This document shows, in pieces, positions 35,941-48,555 of a stretch of 64,000 nt of DNA. This stretch comes from Dasyornis broadbenti. Taxonomy: Eukaryota; Chordata; Aves; Passeriformes; Dasyornithidae. The DNA lies in contig VZRN01005010.1 in assembly GCA_013397935.1 (NCBI GenBank), positions 430,777 to 494,776 of the forward strand, in the 5' to 3' direction. Under the pieces are notes generated by a model. It did not search any database. It was given only the letters and a program-made list of their open reading frames with translations, and was not told the origin of the DNA. How positions within the stretch are numbered: position 1 is the stretch's first letter; every line of letters starts with the position of its first letter. The translations under genes and the position numbers were made by a program.

Positions 35941-38702
35941 GTAAGTGAAATACAACTTTTTTTTCATAAGACCAAACAGCAAAAGCTATATCCCCCCTCC
36001 CTTAGCAGCTGAAGTGGAACACGTTGAAAACTTCTTGAGCTAATTATTATGTACTGGCAGGCATCTTACTGGTGTTGGAATCGAAATAATTGTATAGTAG
36101 CATGTCAGTATTCATTTGTCATGCAGTCACTGATTTCTTAGGTCATGGTTGGGATTTTTTTAAAAGTTCCAAGAGTGTCTTTCCAGTAATTAGTTTCATT
36201 CTATATGGTTGCTTACCACTCCCTGAGACAGTCATCTAAAATTTACATTGAAACATAAGTATTATCTTTAACTTGTGTTAAAGATGGAAGGTTTTATTTG
36301 CAGATCACTTTAATCAGAGCTTTATGTCTGCTGAAGCCTGTAGTCTCAGAGGATTATGTGGTCCACCTCCTGTTAGATAAATGGACTGCAGCTTTTAGTG
36401 GTCTAAAGTTTCTATGGGATGAAAAAAAAAAAGGTACTGACTGTTACTCCTGTGAAATGTTTACTCAAATGAATGCTAGGTTAATGGATCTACATGTGCT
36501 GCAGTATGAGACGTTTATGCTGGGAGGTACAAGCAAACTACACTGATCAACACATTTTGCTGCTGTCTTTGGAAAAAGATAGTGATATTAGGACATGAAT
36601 GTTGGTGGTATATCGCTGGCTGTTTTTAACAGAAGTTGATAGTTAATGTCCTTTTTCAAAAATTGCGTGAGATAAGTTACATCGTGTTCCCCAATCCCCA
36701 ACTATCTCAAATTGTCTGTCAAAATTTTAAGCTTCCTCTTCTTTACATGTCTAGTTTTGTAGTTAAGAAATAAAATTTCAGAGTTTAGGAACACAAAATA
36801 TAGCTTATGACAAGCTGCTAACCAAATTAATTGAAAGCATATTTCAGTATGCTGTGAAACTACTGCAGTAGAGTGCTACAGAATTTAAATCTATTTTGTT
36901 GTGGAGAGTTTTACTTTGGCTGGTTAATTTTGTATTGAAGCAGTGTAGGGGAACTGGAGGCGTATTGTGCTATGCACAGTATTGATTTCTGAATAGTCTC
37001 CATTTGTAGCTACAAACAGTGTTTGGCTCCAGAGTTTGGCTGTGTTTTGATTTTTATTTTAAGACTGCGTAGAACCTAAAATTACATGACTTTATTAAAG
37101 GTTGGGAAGCTTTTTTAATTTTTCTCTGTTTTTTTTAAGTGTGAACTATCTGAGAATAGTTTGAAAACACTGTTGTTGGTTTGGGGTTTTTTTGGTCAGA
37201 GTAGTTGAGTATTTTAAGAGTACGAACAAATCAAAGATTTAAATTTCAGTAGTATTTATATTTAAAAGAAGATGGTACTGGCACTTCAAAGTCAAACACA
37301 TGTAACATCTGAAGCTGTATATTAAAAAAAATTTTTTAGTTAAGCTAAGTAGTAGTGCCCTCAACTGAAACTGGTCCTCAGAGCATCTCCACAATCAAGA
37401 CTTCTAGATTATGCAAGTTACTGTTGTTCATGCTCAGCTTCTGTATAAACTGAACAGGCACTGAAATATTTGTCTCAGTAAAGGCAGAAAACAGTATTTT
37501 AGGTTAGTTTTAAAAAGAGTGATTTAAAATATGAATTCTCCTCAGGTGGTAGCTCTCTCTCCAAGTTTTACAACAAGATTGGAACAATTTTCAGTTTTTG
37601 TCAGTGAACCTGTAATATAAAAACATTATTTTAAGTGTCTGGAGTTTGTATAGTCAGGGGTTTATGAGAGTAATTAAAAGCACATTGGTGAACAAGAAGA
37701 CTGCTTCCTTCAAGAAAATTTGAGAACCAGCAGTTTCCTAAGTCATGTTCTGTAGACTCTGCAGATTTGTCTTCTAATGTAATCTGACTCCAGTAAGTCA
37801 GACCAAAGACTTGTATTTGACACTGATTTATTTGCAGATGCTTGAGAAGAAAGTAAGGACAGAAGCAACATGCAGTGATAACTGATAACTCCTTCATCGG
37901 AATGAGTTGTCAGCAGTCTTGCAGGTTAGGGCCAGCTGAGGCCCATGGTGTCTTCAATGTCTGCCCTGTCACTTTGTTTTTCTGCAGCTTTATCTGTTTA
38001 GTTTCTGTCCCACATAGATTTTTGGCCTCTGCAGTGTTCTGTAGAAGTACTTAATTATGCAAAAATCTTTTGATCTGTTTGTCTGCGTAACTTGGTGCTT
38101 GCTAGATCTTGTATTAGAGAGGTGAGCCAACATTTCTTACCTTCCTGACTGCCAGTTCCCATTTACGGGTCTCTTCCATGCCTGTCCTCCGCTGTCCTTC
38201 CCCCTGCCCCAGCTGAGAGTTCAGTGGAGTTGTTTCTTCTTTGCAACTGGTTTTTATTGTTCTTGTTTCCCCTTTCAGTGCCTTTCTGTTGTAGTGCTTT
38301 GAGTTGAGGAAGCCACACCAGCCATACCATACCATCAAGGCAGCATATGTTTCTAATGGCATGCTTTTGTTTGGTTTTATTTGTCATGTGTTACTCCTAA
38401 ATATTGATAGAAGTTTTCTTTGTTGCATAGCTGCTTCCTGAAAATTGACCCAATATAGGCATGAGATTGTCTACTGTAACAACCTGTTTCCTGTTCAGTG
38501 ATGGTGGATTTGGGGCTCACTGTCCAGGGCAGTGTCTTTTCTCCATGCCTTTATCATTAGGGCAAGACTCTTTCTTGAGAACTATATGTTAAGTCCAAAT
38601 GCACTCTGTTAGCTGAGTTACCTTCTGCACAGCTCTTTGCAGAGAGCTCGCAGAGGTTTGTGAGGTACCACTTCCTTTTCTTACTTGACTTCCTACACAC
38701 TT

Positions 38703-38790
38703 CTCCAGCCTGTAGCACTGCATGGGGTGGCTGTGATCCAAATGCAGGACCCTGTGTTTGGCCTTGTTGAACCTCATTCAATCCATATCC
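38703..38790 (-). mobile_element. CR1 LINE, polymerase fragment (reverse)
   Basis: The minus strand encodes MRFNKAKHRVLHLDHSHPMQ followed by CYRLE, a clear match to the CR1 reverse-transcriptase region usually reading MRFNKAK..VLHLG...P...YRLG. The plus-strand text 'ttggccttgttgaacctcat' is the familiar CR1 signature. Similarity fades towards lower coordinates, so only about 90 bases are claimed. Confidence 0.85.
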
Positions 38791-39271
38791 ATAGTTATGC
38801 ATTTGACAAGAATCAACTATTCTATGAAACTGCCATTTTAACTTTTTTGTAGCTTGGTCATGTCCAGTTAAGTGATTCTTTGATCTGAATATTACTAATG
38901 AGGTATGTAACCATATATTGCTGGTGTGCAGTGCTTACAGGTGATTTGAGGAGAAAAAACATGGTATCAAGCCTGAAAACACTGGGAAATTTGTAAGCAA
39001 AGTATTTCAGCTAAGTAACAAATTATTTAGGGCCCCACAAGCCATCGTAGTAGTATGTTATATGGTAGGCTATTACTTTCTCTATTTTAATTAAATTAAT
39101 GTGAGTATATTCTTTTTTAAAGAGAAACATAACAGAACTTTTCCAGGCAATTTAATTACTACACTGAAATAATCAAACTATAGTTAACTTCTCATTTATT
39201 GCAGTAAGTTATTGTAGGTACTTGCATTGTCAAAAAAGATCAGGATTGCACTATGACTATAGCAAAGGAAG

Positions 39272-39295
39272 ATATATATATATATATATATATAT
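39272..39295. repeat. (AT)12 microsatellite
   Basis: Twelve perfect AT dinucleotides in CLASP2 intron 2. Confidence 0.95.
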
Positions 39296-39929
39296 GAAAT
39301 ACCTACTTGCTTTTTTCTCTGCCTATTTTTAAAATACAATGCATGCTATTTTCTAGGTGAAGTTTCATTTTTATAGCTGTTTTTGCTCATAAAATACCTG
39401 GAACCTTAAATAGATTTTTCTTTAAATAAAGAATGTTACATTTTGACCATGAGATGTTTTTATTAGTGATTCAGATCTCAGCAAATGATGGAAGTATAAT
39501 AATATATTATCCATCTGCAATATAGCAAAACATATTCCGCCTTTCACACCCCATCCCCATTTAATTTCCTGTTCAGTTTTGATGGGGATAGATTTTCTTA
39601 AGTGCAGAGAACAACTAATGTCACTGAATATTCATCCCCTTAAGCACTACAGGCCTCTGCTATGAAGTGAAAAACACAAATGCTTTACTATTACTTCAGT
39701 CTTTGCAACCTACATATATGCTGTAAATTACATTTGGGCAAAATCAATATAGCAGTTGTAGGACAGATATTTTCCACTATTCCAAAGAACATGTTAGTGA
39801 GCTTTGTACTGAAGTATAATGCCTGATAAGAGACTTAATTCAGTTTCCTAGGCAACCATCTAATGTTGTAGCAAATTTCTTCTAAGGTGTTATCCTTTTA
39901 TGATTAACCACATTTCACGCTCTCTGCAG

Positions 39930-40033
39930 CTGGCATCAGTGTTCTGGGAGTCTGGACATACAAATTTGGAATCTTTCTTTCAGTACTTCCAGTTAAGATC
40001 CTTGAAAATACTCTGGAAGCAATAAATACCAGG
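39930..40033 (+). other. Exon-like 104-nt segment in intron 2
   Basis: It is preceded by a pyrimidine-rich acceptor 'cacgctctctgcag' and followed by 'ACCAGG|gtatgtg'. It is fully open in the frame set by exon 2 and encodes a hydrophobic peptide beginning (A)GISVLGVWTYKFGIFL. Its length (104 nt) and phases (starts in phase 1, ends in phase 0) are identical to real exon 3 (48452-48555), so exon 2 - this - exon 4 would stay in frame. The peptide does not look like a TOG repeat, and joining it to exon 3 would give an early stop. It may be a decoy or a rare alternative exon. Confidence 0.2.
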
Positions 40034-40820
40034 GTATGTGTTCCTTCGTAAGACTATGTGCCTATATTCTGGGAAAAATAAAGCAGTGTTTAAGTGTTGC
40101 ATCTTTTGGTATTTAAAACTACTGCTTGTTCTGTGATTTAAAGAGGTGTTACATAAGAGTACATAATTACTGTATCACAGTCTCTTTTCCCATGTGATCG
40201 CATTAATTATTAAAATAATAGTATATATCCAAAATAAAAGAGACTGTTAGATTTGTGGGCATGTGTGTCTGGATGATAGAATTTCTGGAAAAAGTGTCTA
40301 CTCATGCTTGTGGTTCTGTTTTCTAAAACAAGTGAATATGACTTTGCCCTCTTGTTATTGTCAAAAGGAATGGGAAAAGAAAAAATACAGAATCTGTTTG
40401 TTTTTTGTGCAGTGTTATACTATGACATATTTTTCTGCATATATTGAACTGTCCATTAGTCTGTTATATAACTATATTGACATTAGCTTTTACATGCAAC
40501 CTTACAAGATGTTACAAAATACTTTATTACCTGAAAATTAAAGTAAATGTAATTGTCAGTTAAAATGACCAGACAGAGATAGACAGCTTATATTTGTATG
40601 TGTATGTATAAGTCTGAATGGGTATACACATTTTACACACAAAAACTCCTTATGTAAATGTGTGTATAGGTTTAAGAGTAGTTTCAAATTCTTCTTACTG
40701 TGAAAAGAAACCACTGGGCAAAAATAGTTTTGGAAGACAGCTGTAGTGCCTTATACTAAGATGTGAAACCAATTTGAAGTGTTTAAAATTGTTAGCAGGT
40801 AGCTTCAAGAAGTATCGGAA

Positions 40821-40860
40821 GAACATTTAAATTAGTCTCCTCAGACTAATTTAAATGCTC
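40821..40860. repeat. 15-bp perfect inverted repeat (hairpin)
   Basis: 'catttaaattagtct' (40824-40838), a 4-nt loop 'cctc', then its exact reverse complement (40843-40857). One mismatch further out, two more pairs form. It lies about 50 bp before a CR1 insertion. Confidence 0.92.
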
Positions 40861-40907
40861 TGTCAATTTTACTGTTATAATGAAGCATCCAAGTGTGGCT
40901 GCTCAAG

Positions 40908-41920
40908 TCCTAGATGGGTGCACTCTTCACTGGCTTAAAATCTCTGTGAATGGCTCAGCCCAGAGAGTGGTGGTTTATGGAGTTAAATCCAGTAGGTGAC
41001 TGGTGGCAAGTGGTATTCCCCAGGAGTCAGCACAGACTGGTTCTCTTTAATATTTTTATCCATTATCTGGACAAGGGAATGGAAGGCACACTCACACAGT
41101 TTGAAGATCAGACCAAGCTGGGCAGGAGTGTTGATCTACTGGAGGGTAGGAAGGGAGGGATCAGGACAGGCTTAAGGCAATGGGTTGAGGACAATTGTAT
41201 GAGGGTCAGCAGGGCCCTGTGCCAGGTCTTGCACTTGGGTCACCACAAGTCCAGGTAGCACTACAAGAAAAGCACCTGGTTGTGCTCGTTGACAGTGGCT
41301 GAACATGAGCCATTGTGTGTCCAGCTGGCCAAGAAGGCCAGTGGCATCCTGGCCTGTACCAGGAATAGTGTGGCCAGCAGAACCACAGCAGTGATCATCT
41401 CCCTGTACCCAGCACTGGTGAGGCTGCACCTCAAATCTTGTGTTCAGCTTTGGGCCGCTCACTGTTAGACACTGAGGTGCTGATGCTTGTCCAGAGAAGG
41501 GCACTGGAGCTGTTGGAGGGTCTGGAGCACAGGTGTGATGAGCAGATGTGGATTATGTAGCCTGGAGAAAAGGAGGCTCAGAAGGAGCCTTATTGCCCTC
41601 TGTAACTGCCTTGAGAGAAGGTTGTAGCAAGGTGGAGGTCAGTCTCTTCTCCCAAGGAAGAGGTGATAGGACAAGAGGAAGTGGCTTCAAGTTGTGCCAA
41701 GGAAGATTTAGATAGGATACTAGGAAAAATATTGTCCTTGAAAGTGTTGTCAAGCACTTTAACTACCCAGGGAAAAGGGTGAGTCACCATCCCTCAAGGT
41801 ATTTAAAAGGTGTGTAGATGTGACACTGAGGGACATGGTTTAGTGGTGGCCTTGGCAGTGGTGCGTTAATGGTTGGCCTTGATTCTTAAAGGGCTTTTCT
41901 GACCTAAATGATTCTTTGTT
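40908..41920 (+). mobile_element. CR1 LINE, about 1 kb with polymerase remnants
   Basis: The longest CR1 copy in the window. Decayed reverse-transcriptase pieces can be followed in order: AQPREWWFMELNPV (RT region), LFNIFIHYLDKGMEGTLTQF, KLGRSVDLLEGRK, then KKASGILACTRNSVASRTT and ALVRLHLKSCVQLWAAHC near the C-terminus. The 3' part ends 'gggcttttctgacctaaatg' 'attctttgt'. The frame shifts several times, so it is inactive. It lies in the same orientation as CLASP2, within intron 2. Confidence 0.92.
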
Positions 41921-42389
41921 ACCAGATGTGTTTTAAAGCAGTTGTAAGGGCTTGCAAGATGCATTAACTTTTTGAGTAAATTTGGATTAAAAGCAGTTGG
42001 TACAAGAATCTGGAAGTACTTGCTTGAGGAAGTCAGCATTTAGTAAGTGACACCCACGTTGTAAGTTTTTGCTTTTTCTCCTAGTTAATGATTGAATTTT
42101 TTGGGGTGGAAAAGACACAAATGTGCAGCTTAATCAAGCTGTGACTCTTTAATAAGTGGTTTTGATGTGGTATGGAGAAATGCTTTGAAAATACTTGAAA
42201 ACCAAGAACTGTATTAACATGAGCTATCATGGATATGTAATAGGTAGGAAAATGCTGGATCTTCAGGTGAAGACTGAATTTTATTCTCGTTTTTCATTGT
42301 TATTAATTTCATCAAAATGTTGAGACTAATGACACGTTCTGCTGAGGGTTCAAGATTAAAAATGCTTGCAGAACAACTAAACATAAAAT

Positions 42390-42440
42390 TGGGAATAATT
42401 AGGTTGGAAGGGACTTTCAAAACCATCTGTTCCATGTCTT
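42390..42440 (-). mobile_element. CR1 LINE, 3' tail fragment (reverse)
   Basis: 'ataattaggttggaagggac' 'tttcaaaaccatctgttcca' matches the reverse complement of a CR1 3' end. About 50 bases remain. Confidence 0.65.
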
Positions 42441-44469
42441 TTCTTAAAAAAATGGCCAAGCTCAGATGTTAGAGGAAACTTGGAAATCAAATAACTCAAG
42501 AAATTAAGTTGCTCAGATACTGTAAAGTGAGCTTTTCTGTTTATATGAGAGAAGTCTTGTCTTGAGGATGCCTTGTTCCATCTAAATGCAAGTCAGGTGT
42601 TTTGTCTGCTATTGTCTTTTCATTTTACAGCTTACTGACTTCAGGAAAAGCTGTGTTGGATTGTTGTAGGATTTTTTTAAATAATAAAATGCCAACTATT
42701 TCAATTTTTTTTTTTTTTTTTAGAAAAGGCTTTTAGAGGACAGTCCATTATTTGTATTTTTCTTCTTGATAATAGCTTGTTTTATTTTCAGATGTAACAG
42801 AAATACTAACTTCCTGCAACATCTCGGAAAAGTCCTTACATTTTCTTTGGTTTCCTCTATATTTCATGGTCACAGCTAAAGGTCGTAAGTGATTTAAGCT
42901 GCAACTTTTTTCATCTTTGTGATTAGATTTTGTGGCGTTTCAGTTTAAAAAAAAAAGGAAAAATCTATGCAGCCTTTTAACTTTTTTTCTTCTTTTTTTC
43001 TTCTCACTGGCTAGTGCTGGAATTTATTAGTAGTGGGAATTCATTTTACCTGAAGTGATCCATGTTGAGTGATAGGCACTGATTTAGAATACCATCTGCT
43101 TGCTGTCCGTGGGCATTTCACTGTATGACACCTAGAAATGTAGTGCTTTTAACTCAGAGTGGGGAAATCCGAGCCTTCTTTAGTTTCTGCTTGATTCTAA
43201 TTAATTCTAGTTCTGTAAAACTAGCCTAGAGCTTGACAATTTTCAGAAGATGACATGAACATTTGTTCTCTATCTTACAGTTCTTTCTCTGGTTTAATAC
43301 ACCTCTTTGAAACTCTTCTGCCTTGAAGACTCTTCTCATGTTCCTGAGACTGACACCTTGATAGGCTCATGGATATGTCATATAAAAAAAGTGTTTGTTC
43401 TTTCCTCTCTGCTACTGATGATGAACAGTATGTGTCATTAATCCCACTAATACTTTTCTTAATTAGTGCCTGGAGAGACCCCAAGAAGCGCATTAATGTC
43501 TGAAATTGCTTTTGATTAAATTGGCCTGGACTTTATGTTGAGGAGGGGAGCACTGAGGCCCTCACTGAGAGCCTGCTTATGATTCTTTGCTTAGAAGTAG
43601 CCCCTTGGCCACATGGATCTGTCATGCTGGCCCTATAGAAGCCCCTGTGGGATGCCATTGTCTCCTGTGCATCCTGCCCAGAACAGAGACTGCCCTAATT
43701 GTAGAGGCAGCTGTTTCCCTCCCTCCTTTCTAATGACAGCTGTTTAATGCTGCTGCCTGAGCTGGCAAGGTTTCTGAGGGAACGAGGAAGATATTGCAGC
43801 CTAGGTTTAATCTGTTTCTGTCCTCAAAAACTTCTCCTTTTAGTAACAGGATTTTTGCCTATACTGATAATGTTTCCTAGGTAAAGATTCTTTTTTGCTT
43901 AATGCTCTAAGTCTTTGCAGTAATGTAGTTGGTTAAAGTTGGTTCATAGAAACAGGTAGACCTGAGACTTAAAATGGGTACCGGTATACAAAGAGCAGCA
44001 GGTGTGAGGGGTCAGAAGAGAAGAAAAAGCAACAATACAAACTGAAAAGCTCCAGAAGGAACTCTTGTTAAAGTTTAACAAGGGAACTGCTTGTGCTACC
44101 TATGGCATTCTTTGCTGCAGGGGTCATATAATTAAACTGCTCAGGTTTTTAAAAATACATTGTGTGCCATTATAGGCAACTTCTGTAATTGACTTTTTTA
44201 TCATCTTCAATGCTGGTAGAGGAAATAAATATTTAATCTCTCAAGGCTGTATTCTGACTCTGAAGGCTGGTTTTGGCCTTAACTCGTGCATCTACTGTCT
44301 CAGCTAGTGGTGGTAAAATTATTTGGTGAGTTTGGATGAAAATTTATTCAGATTTCCCAAGACAAGAGAAGGAAGACAATGAAAAAAGAAACTGATGGGA
44401 TAATAAGCTCTGTAATGGATATAGCAGAAAGGAAAAAGGCAAAAATAGCAGCTCAGATGTAAATGCACA

Positions 44470-45037
44470 ACATCACCAGCCAGTGAAAGGGGGTGATTGT
44501 CCCGCTCTGCTCTGCACTGATGTGGCCTCACCTTGAATACTGTGTGCTGTTTGGGGCACTGCAACATAAAAAAAGACATTAAGCCATTAGAGAGCATCCA
44601 AAGGAGGGCCATGAGGATCGTGAAGGGCCTTGATGTGAAGCCGTATGAGGAGCAGCTGAGGGCACTTGGTCTGTTCAGCCTGGAGGAGTCTGAGGGGAGA
44701 CTTCATTGCAGTCTGGAACTTCCTCGTGAGGGGAAGAGGAGGGGCAGGCACTGATGTCTGTGGTGACCAGTGACAGGACCTGAGGGAACGGCCTGAAGTT
44801 GAGTCAGGAGTGATTTAGGTTGGACATCAAGAAAAGGTTCTTCACCTCTGGTTGGGCACTGGGACAGGCTCTCCAGATAAGTGGTCACAGCACCAAGCCT
44901 GACAGAGTTAAAGAAGCATTTGGATGATACTCTCAGGCACATGGTGTGACTCTTGGGGTGTCTGTGCAGGGTCAGGAGTTGGGCTTGATGATCCTGATGG
45001 ATCCCTTCCAACCCAGAATATTCTATAATTCTGTGAA
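44470..45037 (+). mobile_element. CR1 LINE, 3' fragment
   Basis: It encodes a broken C-terminal CR1 polymerase piece (ESIQRRAMRIVKGLDVKPYE, then EEQLRALGLFSLEESEGRL), followed by 3' sequence ending 'atcccttccaacccagaata' 'ttctataattctgtg'. It is truncated at the 5' end and inactive, in the same orientation as the host gene. Confidence 0.92.
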
Positions 45038-46494
45038 ATAGCAGGTGAGTTTGAGGTAGGTCTGGTAGAAAAATGTGCACTATGGAATGTTTTTGCTAAC
45101 ACTTCTAAGTTTTCTTCAGTAATCAAAACCTGTAAAATTGTGGTATAACAATGTAGAAATCTTAACAGGAAAACCTCAGGAGTGGCTGGAAGTGGTAAGA
45201 AGTTTTGACAACATGCTAAAACATGGCAAAAAGGCAAGTTGAATGGAATACAGTGCTTCACAAAAAAAATCAACAACAGCTACAAGAGGAATCACTGTCT
45301 GCTAAACTTAATGTTTCTCAGCACATCAGCAGAAATAAATAACAGAAAGATGTCATGTTATTAGATTTTCCAAAATCCATTTCAAATTATTTAAAAATCT
45401 AGGCAACGGACAATTAAAGATGGATATGGTTAATATAAAACAGTAGGAATGTGTGAATCCAGACTGCATATGACAAATTATATACCTCACTAAGTAACTT
45501 GTTAGGAGGCTACCTCTTTGAATACAGTCTTCATGTATGGTCCTACTTCTCCTTCCTCACCCTTCTTTTAACTCTGACATCTGTTTGAGATTTTTGAGTT
45601 TGCAGGCTGATGCCAGGAACAACCAAATACATGTATTTGCATTGCAGTATAAAGAGTGACATTAATTCGATAATGCTGAGGAGAAAGCACGTACAGCTTA
45701 AAGGAAAAGTAGCAGCCAAAATCATGTTCAGTTTTGAAACTTGATCAATAGGAAACCCAACTTCAAATAATTTCCTAATGGATCTTATTCTGACAGAAAA
45801 GATGAACAGCCACATTGACAACCAGCTGGTGGTTGCCAGCATTCAACAGCCTTATTTCATTTGTCTTGTGCAAAGAGAATATATCATGCCTTATATGGGG
45901 TCTTACAGAAACTTGAGATTTAGGGGGAAAAAAGCCAAGCCTGCAGACAGATATTTGGGCCCTTTAACAGCTCCCACAGAGGGTTGTCCCTCTGTCAGAA
46001 CTCTGCAAGTGGCAAAGGCTGGTGTGTTCAGTAGCTGCACACACTGAAATCTGCAGGCTGTGTCATAGCTTAGTTTAACTCGATGACCTCATCTCCGTTC
46101 AGCAGCTTCTAGTAGCTGTTCTCTGTGCTTGCCTTGGTGATTTGAGTGGAGCCCTGGTATCTGCAGCTCCATCAAATGACTCAGAGTGCTAATTAGTCAC
46201 AAAGGAGCCGTGTTCCTGCAGGACTGGCACTGGCTGTGTTTGTTTCCCTTTCTGTAAAGCTAGAATTGCCTTCAGCTGCCCAGCAGTCAGGTCAATGTAC
46301 AGACATCACTAGTAATGTATGGCATGGGAACAAGGTCAGTTCAGAAGTGTTGAAAATGGACATGAAAAGTACTGTTGGCAAGAAAAATGTAATCAGTAGG
46401 TAAATGAGTGATTGGCAGTTCATGGGAGTGGTCAATTGTGTTAATCCCAAAAATAACTTAGGTTCTGGATGTTTTTTCTCTGTTCACAAAATGG

Positions 46495-46621
46495 AAAAAA
46501 ACCCCAAACAACCAAACCCAACCACTGAACAAAACAGAAAACACCCCTTAAAAACGCAAACCATAGAGACAATGTCCCACACCATCAAAACAACAAATCC
46601 AACCCAAACAAAAAAACCCCC
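46495..46621. repeat. A/C-rich low-complexity tract
   Basis: About 125 bases of almost pure A and C on the + strand ('aaaccccaaacaaccaaacc'-like). It is the mirror composition of the T/G-rich tract at 35216, so it probably represents the same class of sequence inserted in the opposite orientation. Confidence 0.8.
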
Positions 46622-47333
46622 AGTCTCTTCACACTGAAAATGAAAGTAGCTGTACTAATTTCTTCAGAGGAGAAAGGGTAGAGAAGATAGATGAAAAACA
46701 CAAAACCTTGATAACGGTGGCTGAAAATTTCAGTGGAATATGCAGAGCCAGTAGAATTAAATACTGAGGACACGTAAGAAAGCCTTCAGAAATTGCAGGA
46801 GGGGAAATTCAGACTTCAGCAGTGTATTTGTCCAGTAACAATCATGGTACAGAAATGGCTGCTGTTTTTAATGTAGGAAGAGGGGACTGAGTATACCTCC
46901 TGAATTTATGATTCTGTTGCCTTTCTGTTGCTGGCAAATCTCTTGTTCTGTAAATCTCTGCAAATCTCTGATTACTGTAAAATCATCAAGTACTGATAAA
47001 ATTACTTCAGATCTGTCTTATAAACAATAGCACAATACAGTTATTTCTTTTGGGAGTAGAAAAAGAAAATTAATTGTTCAGCAGTCTATTGAGGTCAGGC
47101 AGCAACTGTAAAATACTCTCAGGTGTTCAGTGATGTAGCATCAAATACAGCAAAAAGTTATATTAGCTGTTAATATATCCTTTTTTTACTTGGAATATGA
47201 GCGATCTTCAAAAGAACTCAAGGTAAACATTATGCTGGCTTTAGAAGTTTGAAATAAATGTTACGGCAATTTCAAACCTAGCCCCAGCTTAAGCAGAGTG
47301 CAGGAGCAGAAGAGTGTGTTGGGTGATTATTGT

Positions 47334-47385
47334 GGGCTTTGTTGAGTAGGATCCACCTGGGCTCTTTGTTGAGTAAGATCCAGCT
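47334..47385. repeat. Tandem duplication, about 26 bp
   Basis: 'gggctttgttgagtaggatc' 'cacct' is followed directly by 'gggctctttgttgagtaaga' 'tccagct'. The copies differ by a 2-base insertion and two substitutions. Confidence 0.85.
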
Positions 47386-48451
47386 GGGCTGTGTGACTGA
47401 TACTTGGAGCTCTCAGAAATCCGTAGATCAGATCAGAAGCAAAAGCTAGCAGAGCAGGCTGAGCTGTTGGCAGGTAAATGTCACCATTAGCATGACACTG
47501 CTTTTCATAGGTGCTGTAGCACGTGCTTATACTAACCTTAAGTCACTCTCCCACGAGAGATGACATCTCCACCAATTCCACCAACTCAGTCAGCTGTACT
47601 TGCTGAAGGAAGGCAGAGCACTCCGTGTCATCACCCCTCATTTGGAAGAAGTGGTACTGAAAGCACTGGGGGGAAGAATCTCACAAAGCATAGGCCCCAG
47701 ATGGAGGACTGGGAACCAGTACAGCAGGATGTCTTGCACAACACGGAACTATGCATTCATTGGGATATCTTCCTAATATTGCAGCATTTATTTATCTGAT
47801 GTAATTATAAACTTCTGTCTGGAAAAGCAAGCAAAAAGGATTGGCAAGTCCTTTAATTTTGATTTTTAGGATGTGAAATCATCAGCTGTCATGTAATTTT
47901 AGTTAAATATTATTTGAGGATGCTTGTTTTAACATTGTAACTTTTAATGGTGCTTTTACTGAAGTATGGTTGTGTTTCTAGAAGATACACTGTGTGAATA
48001 AAGGGATTTAAAACTTTTGATTTTCTTATAATTAACCAGCCAAGTCCCACTGATTTTAAAATAGTACTGTTTACCTATTCCAATTCTTTGCCATTCACTA
48101 CGCCTAGCATTATTTCTTAGAAAAGCCAGACATTCTGATGCTAAGAGGAGCACTTTTTGAAGATTGAATCAAAGTCATTCATGCGGTTTTGAAGATGGGG
48201 AGCTTGCTTTCTTTTTAACCTGTTCAGAGATACTATTTTCTTCCATTTCAGCCTTATGCATTTATTGTTATTGTTATAAAATACTCAGAAATGCACGTGA
48301 GGCTTTAAAATATTGTGACCTGATTAAAATCAGTTTTTATTTTTGAATGACATGTATATTACATCTGTTTCAGGAAATAACTCTAAGCATTAGAAAATCT
48401 CCCTTAGGTGCCTAATTTTTTTATTTTCTCTTCTTTTCCCCTCTCCTGTAG

Positions 48452-48555
48452 TTCTCCTGCCTTTGATAGACCGTATGGGAGATGCCAAAGACCAAGTTCG
48501 AGAGCAAGCACAGAATCTTATATTGAAATTGATGAGTGAAGCAGCACCGCCCATG
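48452..48555 (+). CDS. CLASP2: CLASP2 coding exon 3 (residues 92-126)
   Basis: 104 nt, entered in phase 1 and left in phase 0, encoding (V)LLPLIDRMGDAKDQVREQAQ then NLILKLMSEAAPPM. LIDRxGDAKDxVREQ is one of the most conserved TOG1 signatures of CLASP proteins and marks an intra-HEAT loop on the tubulin-facing edge. Acceptor 'cccctctcctgtag', donor 'gtatga'. The end of the exon (SEAAPPM) looks more diverged than the rest compared with my memory of mammalian CLASP2. Confidence 0.96.

Larger units (their letters stand above)
35941..48451 (+). other. CLASP2: CLASP2 intron 2 (12.5 kb)
   Basis: Bounded by ACTG|gtaagtg and ctctcctgtag|TTC. It contains a reverse CR1 piece (38703-38790), a microsatellite (39272-39295), an exon-like 104-nt segment (39930-40033), an 18-bp-class hairpin (40821-40860), CR1 copies at 40908-41920, 42390-42440 (reverse) and 44470-45037, an A/C-rich tract (46495-46621) and a short duplication (47334-47385). 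The rest is AT-rich, unremarkable intronic DNA. Confidence 0.9.

Noticed and set aside
40821..40860. Hairpin considered as a microRNA precursor
   Set aside because: The stem is only 15-18 bp with a 4-nt loop, too short for a typical animal pre-miRNA.
40950..41468. Open frames that look like a protein gene in intron 2
   Set aside because: They are decayed CR1 reverse-transcriptase pieces and are annotated as part of the CR1 copy.
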